NCBI GenBank assembly: GCA_017433825.1
Contig: JAFRGL010000012.1
Span: forward strand, 62,001 to 126,000
Source: Eubacterium sp.
GTDB taxonomy: Bacteria; Bacillota; Clostridia; Lachnospirales; Lachnospiraceae
DNA: 64,000 nt
Reading direction: 5' to 3'
A program made the position numbers and the translations under genes. This document shows, piece after piece, positions 1-8,209 of this stretch. The notes beneath the pieces were generated by a model. It was given only the letters and a program-made list of their open reading frames with translations. It did no database searches and was not told where the DNA came from. Every line of letters starts with the position of its first letter. Position 1 is the stretch's first letter.

Positions 1-3000
1 GCCCCGAAAGCGGATATACCTACCGTTTCGCGGTATGGAGTGCCGAAAACGGGCAGGATGACCTGCACTGGATAAGCGGTACGGTAAAGGACGGATATTC
101 CGTCTGTTCCGCTGAAATCAGAAACTACAGACATACCGGCAAATATCTTGTTCACTGCTATGCAAGGTCGGATGCCAACGGCAGCATGACCTTTGCAGGC
201 GAGACTTCCTTTATCGTGAATGCAGCTTCCTGCAGCGGGATTTCCGTCAGTGACTGCAACCCGGAAACCGGCGCTTTTACCATCACGGCAGAGGGCCTGA
301 CAAGCGTCAGCGGTTTTTCAGGCCTGCGTGTTGCCGTATGGTGTGCTTCAGATCAGAGCGACCTGAAATGGTATACGCTGGACGGGGATACGGCTTACTG
401 CAACGTGGCAAATCACAGGATGCATACCGGCAATTACATTGCCCATCTCTATGCTACGGACGGCAACGGCTTTACGTACTGCCTGGGAGGGGTTTCGAAG
501 AAACTGAGCATGCCGGAGGGATTCTATGTAAGCCTTTCCGACGGCTCCATCAGGGCGGCTGTGGGCGGCCTTTCATCAGAGGAAAGCTTCAGCTACCTGA
601 ACTTTGCCGTATGGACGGAAGACAAAGGCCAGGATGACCTTCGATGGTACAAAGCGGCGGGTACACCTTCTGTTACCGTCCCGGTCAGCAACCATCCCGG
701 ATACGGGCGAATCTTTGTTCACTGCTACGGCGTCACTGCCACGGGCAAAAGCGTATTTGTGGGAGCGGGCACTGTATCCGTGGAAGCGCCCGGTGCCGGA
801 AGCATGGAAATGGTGACCGATCCGGCTTCCAGTGATTTCACCATTATCATCCGTGACGTATCGGGCGCCGATAATATCAAATCCGTACGTGCGGCGGTCT
901 GGAGCACCGGAAACCAGAGCAATCTGAAATGGTATACCGGCAGCAAAAACGGAGACGGCACCATTACCTTTACCGGGAGCTTTGACAACCACGGAAACCT
1001 GTTCGGTACATACCAGGTACATGTTTATTTCACCGACGGCAGCGACCAGACTGCATTCTTATGCAAGACAACCGCAAAAGCGGAATACAAGGGCGGTACT
1101 GCTTCGGCGCAGATGGATTACGGAACCGGCATCCTGACTGTTACGGTGGACGGCTTTGAAGATTTCGGCGCCTATGAGGAGCTGGATGCAGCCATCTGGA
1201 GCCGCCAGAACAATCAGAAAGACCTGAAATGGGTGGAGCTTACCGGAAACGGCGGCAGCTATTCCGCGCAGGTGGATATGAGAAGCTTTTCAGCTGGCGG
1301 TGATTACCTGGTCCATGTTTACGCTTATGATGCCAAAGGTACTCCTCATTTTGCCTGCAATACAGAGTTTTATATGGGCGGTCTTGTGACCGCTGCAGAA
1401 CCTGCAGGCGGAAATATACCCGTAAGTGTAAGCAATGTGCCGAATGCGGCCTCCGGTACCATGACCCTTAAGGTCTGGACAAAAGACGACGGTTCGGATA
1501 TGAAGGAATACAGTGTTCCTTCCGGTTCTTCATCCTGCACGGTGCAGGTTCCGGTAAAGGATTTCGGTTATGCCCAGACTGTCTATCATATCCGTGCGGT
1601 CCTTAATGTACAGCAGACGGAAACCGTTATGGCAGAGATTACAAGGGATCTTTCCCCGGTAACCGGCAGCTTTACGGTGGAGTCTTCCGAAGATTATACC
1701 GTATATAAGGCGGTAATCGACGGCGCGAACCTGCACGGACTGGAAAGCCGCGTACGTTTCGCCGTATGGAGTGAGGCGGACGGCCAGGATGACATTATAT
1801 GGTACAAGGCTTCGTCCGAAGGCGGGAAATACACGGTTTCCATCCCCATCAGGAATCACAGGGGCATGGGGAAATACCATATCCACGTTTATTACACCGT
1901 GAACGGGAAGGAATTCTTCCTGCAGAAAACCGAATTTTCAGTGGATAATGCTGCTGTGAGCACCGTATCCGTAAAGGATCAGAACAACCAGACAGGCACC
2001 TACAGACTGATGGTATCCTTAGGCATGCTCGATATTGAAATGGATGAACTTAAGGCAGCTGTCTGGAGCAAAGACGACATGAGCAATCTGAAATGGTATA
2101 CCCTGACTGAACAGTCAGACGGCACTTATGCTGTCACTGTCAATATGAAGAACCATGACATGGCAGAGGGTACCTATTACAATGACGTCTATGTCTTTGA
2201 CGAGGATGACAATTTCAGCTTTGTCGGCTCTGCAGAGGCTGTATTCGTGCCTGAGAACTTTATTGTGACAGAAGCTTTGAGCGACAGCGTGGTGAAAGTC
2301 ACGATTATCAATGCCAATATAAACGGCGAAATCCCGGATGAGGTGGCTTTCCCCACCTGGAGCAAGGAAAACGGCCAGGACGACATAGACTGGAACTGGA
2401 CGGAAAGCGACGGCAGCGGTACCTTCTCCGTTACCGTAGACCGGGATGACTACAATGACAGCGGCACCTTCCTCACCCACATTTACGGGGAAAAGAACGG
2501 CGTCCGCACTTTCCTCGGAAACGTCACATATTCCCTGTACAAGACTGGGGAGTTTGATGCCCATGCCAGGGAAGTCATGAGGAAAATCCTTTACGCCGTG
2601 GAAACCGGCGGCCAGGTATACGGCAGATGCCGGTACAATGATTTTACCATGGCCTACACCAACAGCAGTTCCGAGCACGCCATTACCATCGGCGCAGGCT
2701 GCTGGTATGCCACCGAAGCCAAAAACCTGCTCCTCCGCATTCAGGAGGCGGACCCGGAAGGCTTTGCGGCGAATGATACAGCGGGCATTGCCGAGGACCT
2801 GATCAACTGCAACTGGTCCACCTACGGGGCGGAAAACGGCCAGCGGACCATCTTAAAGGGTTCGGAAAAGGCAGTTGCCATCCAGAACATTATTTCCACC
2901 GAAACCGGTATTGCCATCCAGGACCAGCTGATTGACGAGCAGTCGGAGAGATATGTAAGCGAAGCCCGGAATATGGGCATTACCGACCTGAAGGCGGCCA

Positions 3001-3206
3001 TGTTCTGCGCCAACGTGCGTCATCTGGGCGGGCTTTCCGCCATGCGCCGCATCATCAATGATGCCAAGGCGGACGGTGTGGAGCTGACCATGCGCAACAT
3101 CTATGAGTCCATGCGTGCCCATAATACCAGTTCCAACGGTGTCGGGGCTGACAAGTACAATTCCCGCCATGTCAAAGTCATGGAGTGGCTGGATACGTAT
3201 TTATAA
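1..3206 (+). CDS. Large surface protein with GBS-Bsp-like repeats and lysozyme-like C-terminal domain (5' end missing)
   Basis: The reading frame is open from base 3, so the true start lies left of the window and the ATG at 186 is internal. At least nine copies of a ~95-residue repeat are visible, each with an AVWS-x4-GQDDLxWY-like core, then an NH motif and a closing HVY/HCY strand. This is the GBS-Bsp-like repeat pattern of secreted Firmicute wall proteins. The last ~210 residues form a different domain (motifs ETGGQVYG, HAITIGAG, ANVRHLGG) resembling a lysozyme-fold peptidoglycan hydrolase; the Glu of ETGG is a plausible catalytic acid. The repeats probably bind wall or polysaccharide. No sortase motif or membrane anchor is visible at the C-terminus. 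The assignment of repeats is firm, that of the enzymatic domain is inference. Confidence 0.75.
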   Translation, partial: PESGYTYRFAVWSAENGQDDLHWISGTVKDGYSVCSAEIRNYRHTGKYLVHCYARSDANGSMTFAGETSFIVNAASCSGISVSDCNPETGAFTITAEGLTSVSGFSGLRVAVWCASDQSDLKWYTLDGDTAYCNVANHRMHTGNYIAHLYATDGNGFTYCLGGVSKKLSMPEGFYVSLSDGSIRAAVGGLSSEESFSYLNFAVWTEDKGQDDLRWYKAAGTPSVTVPVSNHPGYGRIFVHCYGVTATGKSVFVGAGTVSVEAPGAGSMEMVTDPASSDFTIIIRDVSGADNIKSVRAAVWSTGNQSNLKWYTGSKNGDGTITFTGSFDNHGNLFGTYQVHVYFTDGSDQTAFLCKTTAKAEYKGGTASAQMDYGTGILTVTVDGFEDFGAYEELDAAIWSRQNNQKDLKWVELTGNGGSYSAQVDMRSFSAGGDYLVHVYAYDAKGTPHFACNTEFYMGGLVTAAEPAGGNIPVSVSNVPNAASGTMTLKVWTKDDGSDMKEYSVPSGSSSCTVQVPVKDFGYAQTVYHIRAVLNVQQTETVMAEITRDLSPVTGSFTVESSEDYTVYKAVIDGANLHGLESRVRFAVWSEADGQDDIIWYKASSEGGKYTVSIPIRNHRGMGKYHIHVYYTVNGKEFFLQKTEFSVDNAAVSTVSVKDQNNQTGTYRLMVSLGMLDIEMDELKAAVWSKDDMSNLKWYTLTEQSDGTYAVTVNMKNHDMAEGTYYNDVYVFDEDDNFSFVGSAEAVFVPENFIVTEALSDSVVKVTIINANINGEIPDEVAFPTWSKENGQDDIDWNWTESDGSGTFSVTVDRDDYNDSGTFLTHIYGEKNGVRTFLGNVTYSLYKTGEFDAHAREVMRKILYAVETGGQVYGRCRYNDFTMAYTNSSSEHAITIGAGCWYATEAKNLLLRIQEADPEGFAANDTAGIAEDLINCNWSTYGAENGQRTILKGSEKAVAIQNIISTETGIAIQDQLIDEQSERYVSEARNMGITDLKAAMFCANVRHLGGLSAMRRIINDAKADGVELTMRNIYESMRAHNTSSNGVGADKYNSRHVKVMEWLDTYL

Positions 3207-3272
3207 TGTAAAAATAAAATGTTAATACCGGCAGACGCCTGCATGTATTCTGAAGGGGACATCCGCAGCCCC

Positions 3273-3345
3273 GGCACTTTGCGATTCGTGAACGAATGTG
3301 AACGGGAGCATTAGTGCCGCTGGAGCGAGGACTAAGCGAGAGCGG
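3273..3345. repeat. Structured intergenic element with nested inverted repeats
   Basis: Between the surface protein and rfbB lie three inverted pairs: GGCACT (3273-3278) with AGTGCC (3313-3318), ATTCG (3284-3288) with CGAAT (3293-3297), and CCGCT (3317-3321) with AGCGG (3341-3345). There is no T-run after any of them, so it is not a standard terminator. The remaining gap up to the rfbB promoter shows no gene. It may be a dispersed intergenic repeat or a small RNA; function unknown. Confidence 0.4.
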
Positions 3346-3411
3346 TCCCCGGAAGAAACATGCAGGTGCCTGCCGTTTTACAGCCTTTTTGATTCTCGGG
3401 GTTTAATGTGT

Positions 3412-3440
3412 TTGCATTCTATTCTGCCGGATGATATAAT
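3412..3440 (+). promoter_or_regulatory. Promoter of the rfb/polysaccharide operon
   Basis: TTGCAT (3412-3417), 17 bp, TATAAT (3435-3440), with a TG one base before the -10 box (extended -10). The rfbB ATG is 38 bp downstream behind AAAGGA. No further promoter of this quality is seen until 14.2 kb, so it may drive the whole polysaccharide set. Confidence 0.8.
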
Positions 3441-3478
3441 ACATAGTTGGTTAAAACAAAATCGAAAGGACGGGCATT

Positions 3479-4558
3479 ATGCGCACTTATCTGGTAACAG
3501 GAGGAGCCGGCTTTATCGGTTCCAACTATATCCATTATATGTTCAGGAAATACGGTGACGCCATCCGCATCATCAATGTGGACAAACTCACCTATGCGGG
3601 CAATCTCGAAAACCTGAAAGACGTGGAAGATTACCCCAATTACACCTTTATCAGGGCGGACATCTGCGACGCGGAAACCATCAGCAGAATCTTCGAGGAG
3701 AATGATATCGAGCGGGTGGTGCACTTTGCCGCGGAAAGCCATGTGGACAGAAGCATTAAGAATCCCGATGTTTTCGTAAAAACCAATGTGCTGGGTACGC
3801 TCACCATGCTGAACGCCGCCAAGGCCGCCTGGGAGCTTCCCGACGGCAGCTTTAAACCGGATCACAAATTCCTCCATGTATCCACCGATGAGGTTTACGG
3901 TTCCCTGGAAGAAGAAGGAGAGTATTTCTACGAGACAACTCCCTATGATCCCCACAGCCCCTATTCAGCCAGCAAGGCCAGTTCCGATTTCATGGTGAAG
4001 GCTTACATGGATACTTATAAATTCCCGGCCAATATCACCAACTGCAGCAACAACTACGGCCCCTACCAGGTCCCGGAGAAGCTGATTCCGCTGATGATCA
4101 ACAACGCCCTGAACGGCAAAAGCCTCCCTGTATACGGCGACGGCAAAAACGTCCGCGACTGGCTGTACGTGGAAGATCACTGCAAGGGTATCGACATGGT
4201 GCAGGAAAAAGGCCGCCTTTTTGAAACCTATAACATCGGCGGTCACAATGAGAAACAGAATATCGAGATTATCCATATTATACTGGATACCTTAAGGGAG
4301 AAGCTTCCCGATTCCGATCCGAGGAAAGCCCATATTACCGAAGACCTGATTACCTACGTTACCGACCGGAAAGGCCATGACAGACGTTATGCCATCGCAC
4401 CGGACAAAATCAAGGCGGAAGTGGGCTGGTATCCCGAAACCATGTTCGCCGAAGGTATTAAAAAAACCATCGAATGGTATTTTGATCATGAAGACTGGAT
4501 GAAGAATGTCACCAGCGGCGACTATCAGAAATATTACGAGGAGATGTATAAATCATGA
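3479..4558 (+). CDS. rfbB: dTDP-glucose 4,6-dehydratase
   Basis: Converts dTDP-glucose to dTDP-4-keto-6-deoxyglucose, the second step towards dTDP-L-rhamnose, in the cytoplasm with bound NAD. The 359-residue protein is an extended SDR. It begins with the GGAGFIGSN nucleotide-binding loop and carries STDEVYGS and the YSASK catalytic Tyr/Lys motif (about residues 161-165), with the family's usual length. The start has AAAGGA 8 bp upstream. The stop overlaps the rfbA start by 4 bases (ATGA), indicating coupled translation. The neighbouring rfbA and rfbC confirm the assignment over other sugar dehydratases. Confidence 0.95.
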   Translation: MRTYLVTGGAGFIGSNYIHYMFRKYGDAIRIINVDKLTYAGNLENLKDVEDYPNYTFIRADICDAETISRIFEENDIERVVHFAAESHVDRSIKNPDVFVKTNVLGTLTMLNAAKAAWELPDGSFKPDHKFLHVSTDEVYGSLEEEGEYFYETTPYDPHSPYSASKASSDFMVKAYMDTYKFPANITNCSNNYGPYQVPEKLIPLMINNALNGKSLPVYGDGKNVRDWLYVEDHCKGIDMVQEKGRLFETYNIGGHNEKQNIEIIHIILDTLREKLPDSDPRKAHITEDLITYVTDRKGHDRRYAIAPDKIKAEVGWYPETMFAEGIKKTIEWYFDHEDWMKNVTSGDYQKYYEEMYKS

Positions 4559-5427
4559 AAGGTATTATTCTGGCCGGAGGAGCCGGCACCAGGCTTTACC
4601 CCCTTACAAAAGCAATTTCAAAGCAGATCATGCCGATTTACGACAAACCGATGATTTATTATCCCCTTTCCACGCTGATGCTGGCCGGCATCCGGGAAAT
4701 CCTCATCATTTCCACCGAAAGGGATCTGCCGGTATTCCAGGACCTGCTGGGCGACGGTACACAGCTGGGCCTGAACTTCTCCTACAAGGTGCAGGAGACC
4801 CCCAGGGGACTGGCTGACGCCTTCATCGTGGGTGAAGAGTTCATCGGCAAGGATTCCGTGGCCCTCGTCCTGGGTGACAATCTTTTCTACGGCCAGAGCT
4901 TTTCAAAGGTCCTGCTGGCAGCCGCTTCCCGTACGGAAGGCGCCACCATTTTCGGTTATTACGTAAAAGACCCCAGGGAGTTCGGCGTTGTTGAATTCGA
5001 TGAGAACGGCAAGGCCATTTCCATTGAAGAGAAACCGGCAAACCCGAAGTCCAATTACGCAGTTCCCGGCCTGTATTTCTATGACAATGACGTGGTGGAA
5101 ATCGCGAAGAACGTGAAGCCTTCCGCCCGCGGCGAGATTGAAATCACCTCCGTCAACAACGAGTATTTAAGAAGGGGAACACTTTACGTGGAAACCCTGG
5201 GCAGGGGCTTTGCATGGCTGGATACCGGAAGCCACGATTCCCTGATTGACGCAGCCAATTTCGTGTCCACATTCCAGAAGCGGCAGGGACTTTACATTTC
5301 CTGCATCGAGGAAATCGCCTATAAGAGGGGCTTCATTGACAGAGACCAGCTGCTTGCGCTGGCACAGCCCCTTTTAAAGACCGCCTACGGCCAGTACCTG
5401 GTGGATGTGGCCAACGGTTTGGGTTAA
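4555..5427 (+). CDS. rfbA: Glucose-1-phosphate thymidylyltransferase
   Basis: Makes dTDP-glucose from dTTP and glucose-1-phosphate, the entry step of dTDP-rhamnose synthesis. At 290 residues it is the standard RmlA length. It opens with [15 protein letters not shown], the nucleotidyltransferase signature, followed by [12 protein letters not shown] and GDNLFYG. EEKP and TGSHDSL motifs are in place. It starts inside the rfbB stop codon and is followed 16 bases later by rfbC, so the three enzymes form one transcription unit. Confidence 0.95.
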   Translation: MKGIILAGGAGTRLYPLTKAISKQIMPIYDKPMIYYPLSTLMLAGIREILIISTERDLPVFQDLLGDGTQLGLNFSYKVQETPRGLADAFIVGEEFIGKDSVALVLGDNLFYGQSFSKVLLAAASRTEGATIFGYYVKDPREFGVVEFDENGKAISIEEKPANPKSNYAVPGLYFYDNDVVEIAKNVKPSARGEIEITSVNNEYLRRGTLYVETLGRGFAWLDTGSHDSLIDAANFVSTFQKRQGLYISCIEEIAYKRGFIDRDQLLALAQPLLKTAYGQYLVDVANGLG

Positions 5428-5443
5428 GGAGGAGAGGACAGAC

Positions 5444-6007
5444 ATGGGAAAGATTACCGTAGAAACCTGTGATATCGAAGGAATCAAGGTCATTACCCCG
5501 ACTGTTTTTCCCGATGAGCGGGGATACTTCATGGAAACCTACCATTACGAAGCTTACAAAGAGGCCGGTATTGACCAGGTTTTCGTCCAGGACAATGAAT
5601 CCGCCTCAAAAAAAGGTGTATTAAGAGGTCTGCATTTCCAGATCAACTACCCGCAGGACAAGCTGGTCCGTGTGCTGTCCGGCGAGGTGTTCGACGTGGC
5701 CGTGGATCTGCGGAAGGGTTCGCCCACATTCGGCAAGTGGTTCGGCGTGGTGCTTTCCGCAGAAAATAAAAAGCAGTTTTTCATTCCGAAGAACTTTGCC
5801 CATGGCTTCCTGGTGCTGTCGGACGCTGCGGTATTCGCGTACAAGTGCACGGATTTCTATCACGGCAATGACGAAGGCGGCATTGCCTTCGACGATCCGG
5901 ACATCGGCATCGACTGGCCGCTTCCGGAAGGCATGACGGCGGACGACCTCATTATTTCCGAAAAGGATAAAAAATGGCCCGGCTTTAAGGATTATTTGAA
6001 AGCGTAA
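5444..6007 (+). CDS. rfbC: dTDP-4-dehydrorhamnose 3,5-epimerase
   Basis: Epimerises dTDP-4-keto-6-deoxyglucose at C3 and C5. The 187-residue protein shows the RmlC cupin motifs PDERGYF, QDNESASKKGVLRGLHFQ and FAHGF, including the catalytic His of LHFQ. I place the start at the ATG at 5444, behind a strong AAGGAGGAGA site. An upstream in-frame codon at 5405 lies inside rfbA and would add residues that do not fit the family. The gene that should complete the pathway, rfbD (4-dehydrorhamnose reductase), is not in this operon or anywhere in the window. Confidence 0.93.
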   Translation: MGKITVETCDIEGIKVITPTVFPDERGYFMETYHYEAYKEAGIDQVFVQDNESASKKGVLRGLHFQINYPQDKLVRVLSGEVFDVAVDLRKGSPTFGKWFGVVLSAENKKQFFIPKNFAHGFLVLSDAAVFAYKCTDFYHGNDEGGIAFDDPDIGIDWPLPEGMTADDLIISEKDKKWPGFKDYLKA

Positions 6008-6036
6008 GATTCCAGAAAGAAAGTAGAGCTGCTTCC

Positions 6037-6813
6037 TTGTCAAGATATATCGAAAACTTTAAAAAATTCATCCCTCTCCTTACCGAACTGGTGGAGAGGG
6101 ATGTAAAAACCAAATACAGGAAATCTGTACTGGGGGTTCTGTGGACACTGCTGAATCCCCTTTTAATGATGGTCATTTTGTCCATCGTTTTCTCAAACCT
6201 CTTCAAATTCGATATTGAAAATTACCCGGTCTACATCTTAAGCGGACAGGTTATTTACAATTTTTATTCGGAATCCACCTCCTCCGCCATGTCGGCGATC
6301 CTCAACAATGCCTCGCTTCTGAAGAAGGTTTACATTCCGAAATATATGTTCGTGCTTTCGCGGATCATGTCCAGCCTTATCAATGTGCTGGCATCCCACT
6401 GTGCGCTTTTAATTGTTATGATTGCTACCGGCGTCGAGATTCACTGGACAATCGTGCTTTTCCCGATCCCTCTGGCGCTGCTTGTCATATTCTGCCTGGG
6501 TCTGGGGCTGGTGCTGGCCACCATCACCGTGAAATTCCGGGATATCATGCATCTGTACGGCGTGTTTACCACAGGCCTGATGTACCTGACCCCCGTAATT
6601 TACGCCTTAAGCCTCCTTCCGTCCTGGCTGTACAAAATCGTGCGGATCAATCCGATTACGAACTACCTGATGATGTACAGGGACGTGATGCTCAACGGCA
6701 CCGTGTTCAAGGCCTCGCATCTTCTGATTGCCCTGGCGGAAAGCGCGGTAATGCTGCTTCTGGGCCTTCTGCTGTTCGCGAAGAAGCAGGATCAGTTCAT
6801 CCTGCACATATAA
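6037..6813 (+). CDS. Polysaccharide ABC transporter, permease (Wzm/TagG type)
   Basis: Integral membrane half of an ABC-2 exporter that flips lipid-linked surface polysaccharide across the cytoplasmic membrane. The 258-residue protein has a cytoplasmic start with VERDVKTKYRKSVLG, the hallmark of the Wzm/TagG family, then about six hydrophobic segments. The start is a TTG at 6037. The frame is closed upstream by a stop at 5986, and no ATG or GTG is available before strongly conserved sequence begins. The RBS (AGAAAG/GTAGAG) is weak. It sits between the rhamnose genes and its ATPase. Confidence 0.88.
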   Translation: MSRYIENFKKFIPLLTELVERDVKTKYRKSVLGVLWTLLNPLLMMVILSIVFSNLFKFDIENYPVYILSGQVIYNFYSESTSSAMSAILNNASLLKKVYIPKYMFVLSRIMSSLINVLASHCALLIVMIATGVEIHWTIVLFPIPLALLVIFCLGLGLVLATITVKFRDIMHLYGVFTTGLMYLTPVIYALSLLPSWLYKIVRINPITNYLMMYRDVMLNGTVFKASHLLIALAESAVMLLLGLLLFAKKQDQFILHI

Positions 6814-6825
6814 GGAGGGAAGACC

Positions 6826-7557
6826 ATGTCGGACTTAATGGTAAAGGTGGAACATGTTTCCATGCAGTTTTCCCTCTCTTCCGAAAAGGTGGACAGCCTG
6901 AAGGAATACATTATCAAATCCATCAAACGCCAGGTGAAGAAGGAAACCTTCTATGCCTTAAATGACGTCAGCTTCGAGGTGGAAAGAGGAGAATCCGTAG
7001 GCCTCATCGGCTTGAACGGCAGCGGCAAAAGCACCATGCTGAAGATTATCGCCGGTGTGATGAAGCCCACGAAGGGAAGTGTTACGGTATACGGCACCAT
7101 GGCGCCTCTGATTGAGTTAGGCGCCGGCTTTGACTTTGACCTGACCGCCCGGGAAAACGTGTTCTTAAACGGTGCTATCCTGGGTCATTCCAGAAAGGAA
7201 ATGGAAAGCTTCTACGAGGATATCGTGGAATTTTCCGAGCTGGGACCCTTTATGAACAGCCAGGTGAAGAATTTCTCCTCCGGCATGATTTCCCGGCTGG
7301 CATTTGCCATCGCCACCATCGGCCAGCCCGATATACTGATCGTGGACGAGGTGCTGTCGGTAGGCGACTTCCGTTTCCAGGAAAAATGCGAGAGACGAAT
7401 CAAAAACATGCTGGACAACGGCACAACCCTTCTGTTCGTGTCCCACAGCATTGAGCAGGTGAAAAGCCTGTGCAGTAAGGTGGTCTGGCTTGAGCGCGGC
7501 AACATGCGCGCCTTCGGCGATTCCGCCATCTACTGTGAAGAATACAATCACATGTGA
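6826..7557 (+). CDS. Polysaccharide ABC transporter, ATP-binding protein (Wzt/TagH type)
   Basis: Energises the preceding permease. It has a Walker A GLNGSGKST (about residues 65-73), an abbreviated signature NFSSGM, and Walker B ILIVDEVLSVGD, typical of the polysaccharide/teichoic acid exporters. At 243 residues it is only the nucleotide-binding domain. It lacks the C-terminal carbohydrate-binding domain found in Wzt proteins that recognise a modified chain end, so export probably does not depend on terminal capping. It starts 12 bases after the permease behind AAGGAGGG. Confidence 0.9.
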   Translation: MSDLMVKVEHVSMQFSLSSEKVDSLKEYIIKSIKRQVKKETFYALNDVSFEVERGESVGLIGLNGSGKSTMLKIIAGVMKPTKGSVTVYGTMAPLIELGAGFDFDLTARENVFLNGAILGHSRKEMESFYEDIVEFSELGPFMNSQVKNFSSGMISRLAFAIATIGQPDILIVDEVLSVGDFRFQEKCERRIKNMLDNGTTLLFVSHSIEQVKSLCSKVVWLERGNMRAFGDSAIYCEEYNHM

Positions 7558-7574
7558 CAGGGGCTTTTTTAAGT

Positions 7575-8186
7575 ATGAAGAAAAAAATACCGGTGATCCT
7601 GGGGGTCATAGGCACAGTGCTTCTGGCCTGGTTCCTGGCGAACACCTATAAAGCCCACAGGCTTTATGACAACAATGTGAATACGGCCAATTACACGGCG
7701 CTGCCGGTCCTGACCGAAGGGCAGTTCCTGTCCCAGACCTTTACGGCGGAGGAGGACACCATAGACGCCATAGGCCTGAAGGCCAACCTGAACGGTAATT
7801 ATTCCGCCGCGCAGGTAACCGTAACGCTGAAAGATACTTCCACCGGCGAGATACTGGCGGGGATGACGGAAAGCGCCGCGGACATCAAGCCGCGGAAAGT
7901 GCATGATTTCTTCCTCGGGCCGGTTGCGGACTGCAAAGGCAGGACCCTTACCCTGGAGGTGACCCAGACCGGGAGCACGCCTTCGGACGGTGCGGTGTTT
8001 TATTTCCAGGGCGGCGCAGGTGATAAGGAGCGCCTTCAGGTATCCGGCACGGAGTACGACGCCGTGCTGGTGATGCGGACACAGACCTACCGTTTCGACG
8101 TGGAACGGTTCATCAGTGTGCTGCTGGCGGTCTGGTTTATCTGGATCTTCATGTGGGCCCTGTACAGGCTGTTTTCCAGTAAATAA
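7575..8186 (+). CDS. Small membrane protein with one extracytoplasmic domain, unknown function
   Basis: I do not recognise the family. The product has an N-terminal membrane segment (about residues 4-22), roughly 140 residues of extracytoplasmic beta-rich sequence, and a second membrane segment near the C-terminus (FISVLLAVWFIWIFMW) ending in a short basic tail. I use the ATG at 7575, which gives a clean MKKK start; an alternative GTG at 7554 overlaps the Wzt stop. It lies between the exporter ATPase and the glycosyltransferase, so a role in assembly or export of the polysaccharide is likely but only inferred. Confidence 0.7.
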   Translation: MKKKIPVILGVIGTVLLAWFLANTYKAHRLYDNNVNTANYTALPVLTEGQFLSQTFTAEEDTIDAIGLKANLNGNYSAAQVTVTLKDTSTGEILAGMTESAADIKPRKVHDFFLGPVADCKGRTLTLEVTQTGSTPSDGAVFYFQGGAGDKERLQVSGTEYDAVLVMRTQTYRFDVERFISVLLAVWFIWIFMWALYRLFSSK

Positions 8187-8209
8187 AGAATTAAAGGAAT
8201 GTAAATAGA

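Noticed and set aside
3298-3558. Short + frame in the gap before rfbB
   Set aside because: It overlaps the rfb promoter and the true rfbB start in another frame, and has no ribosome binding site.
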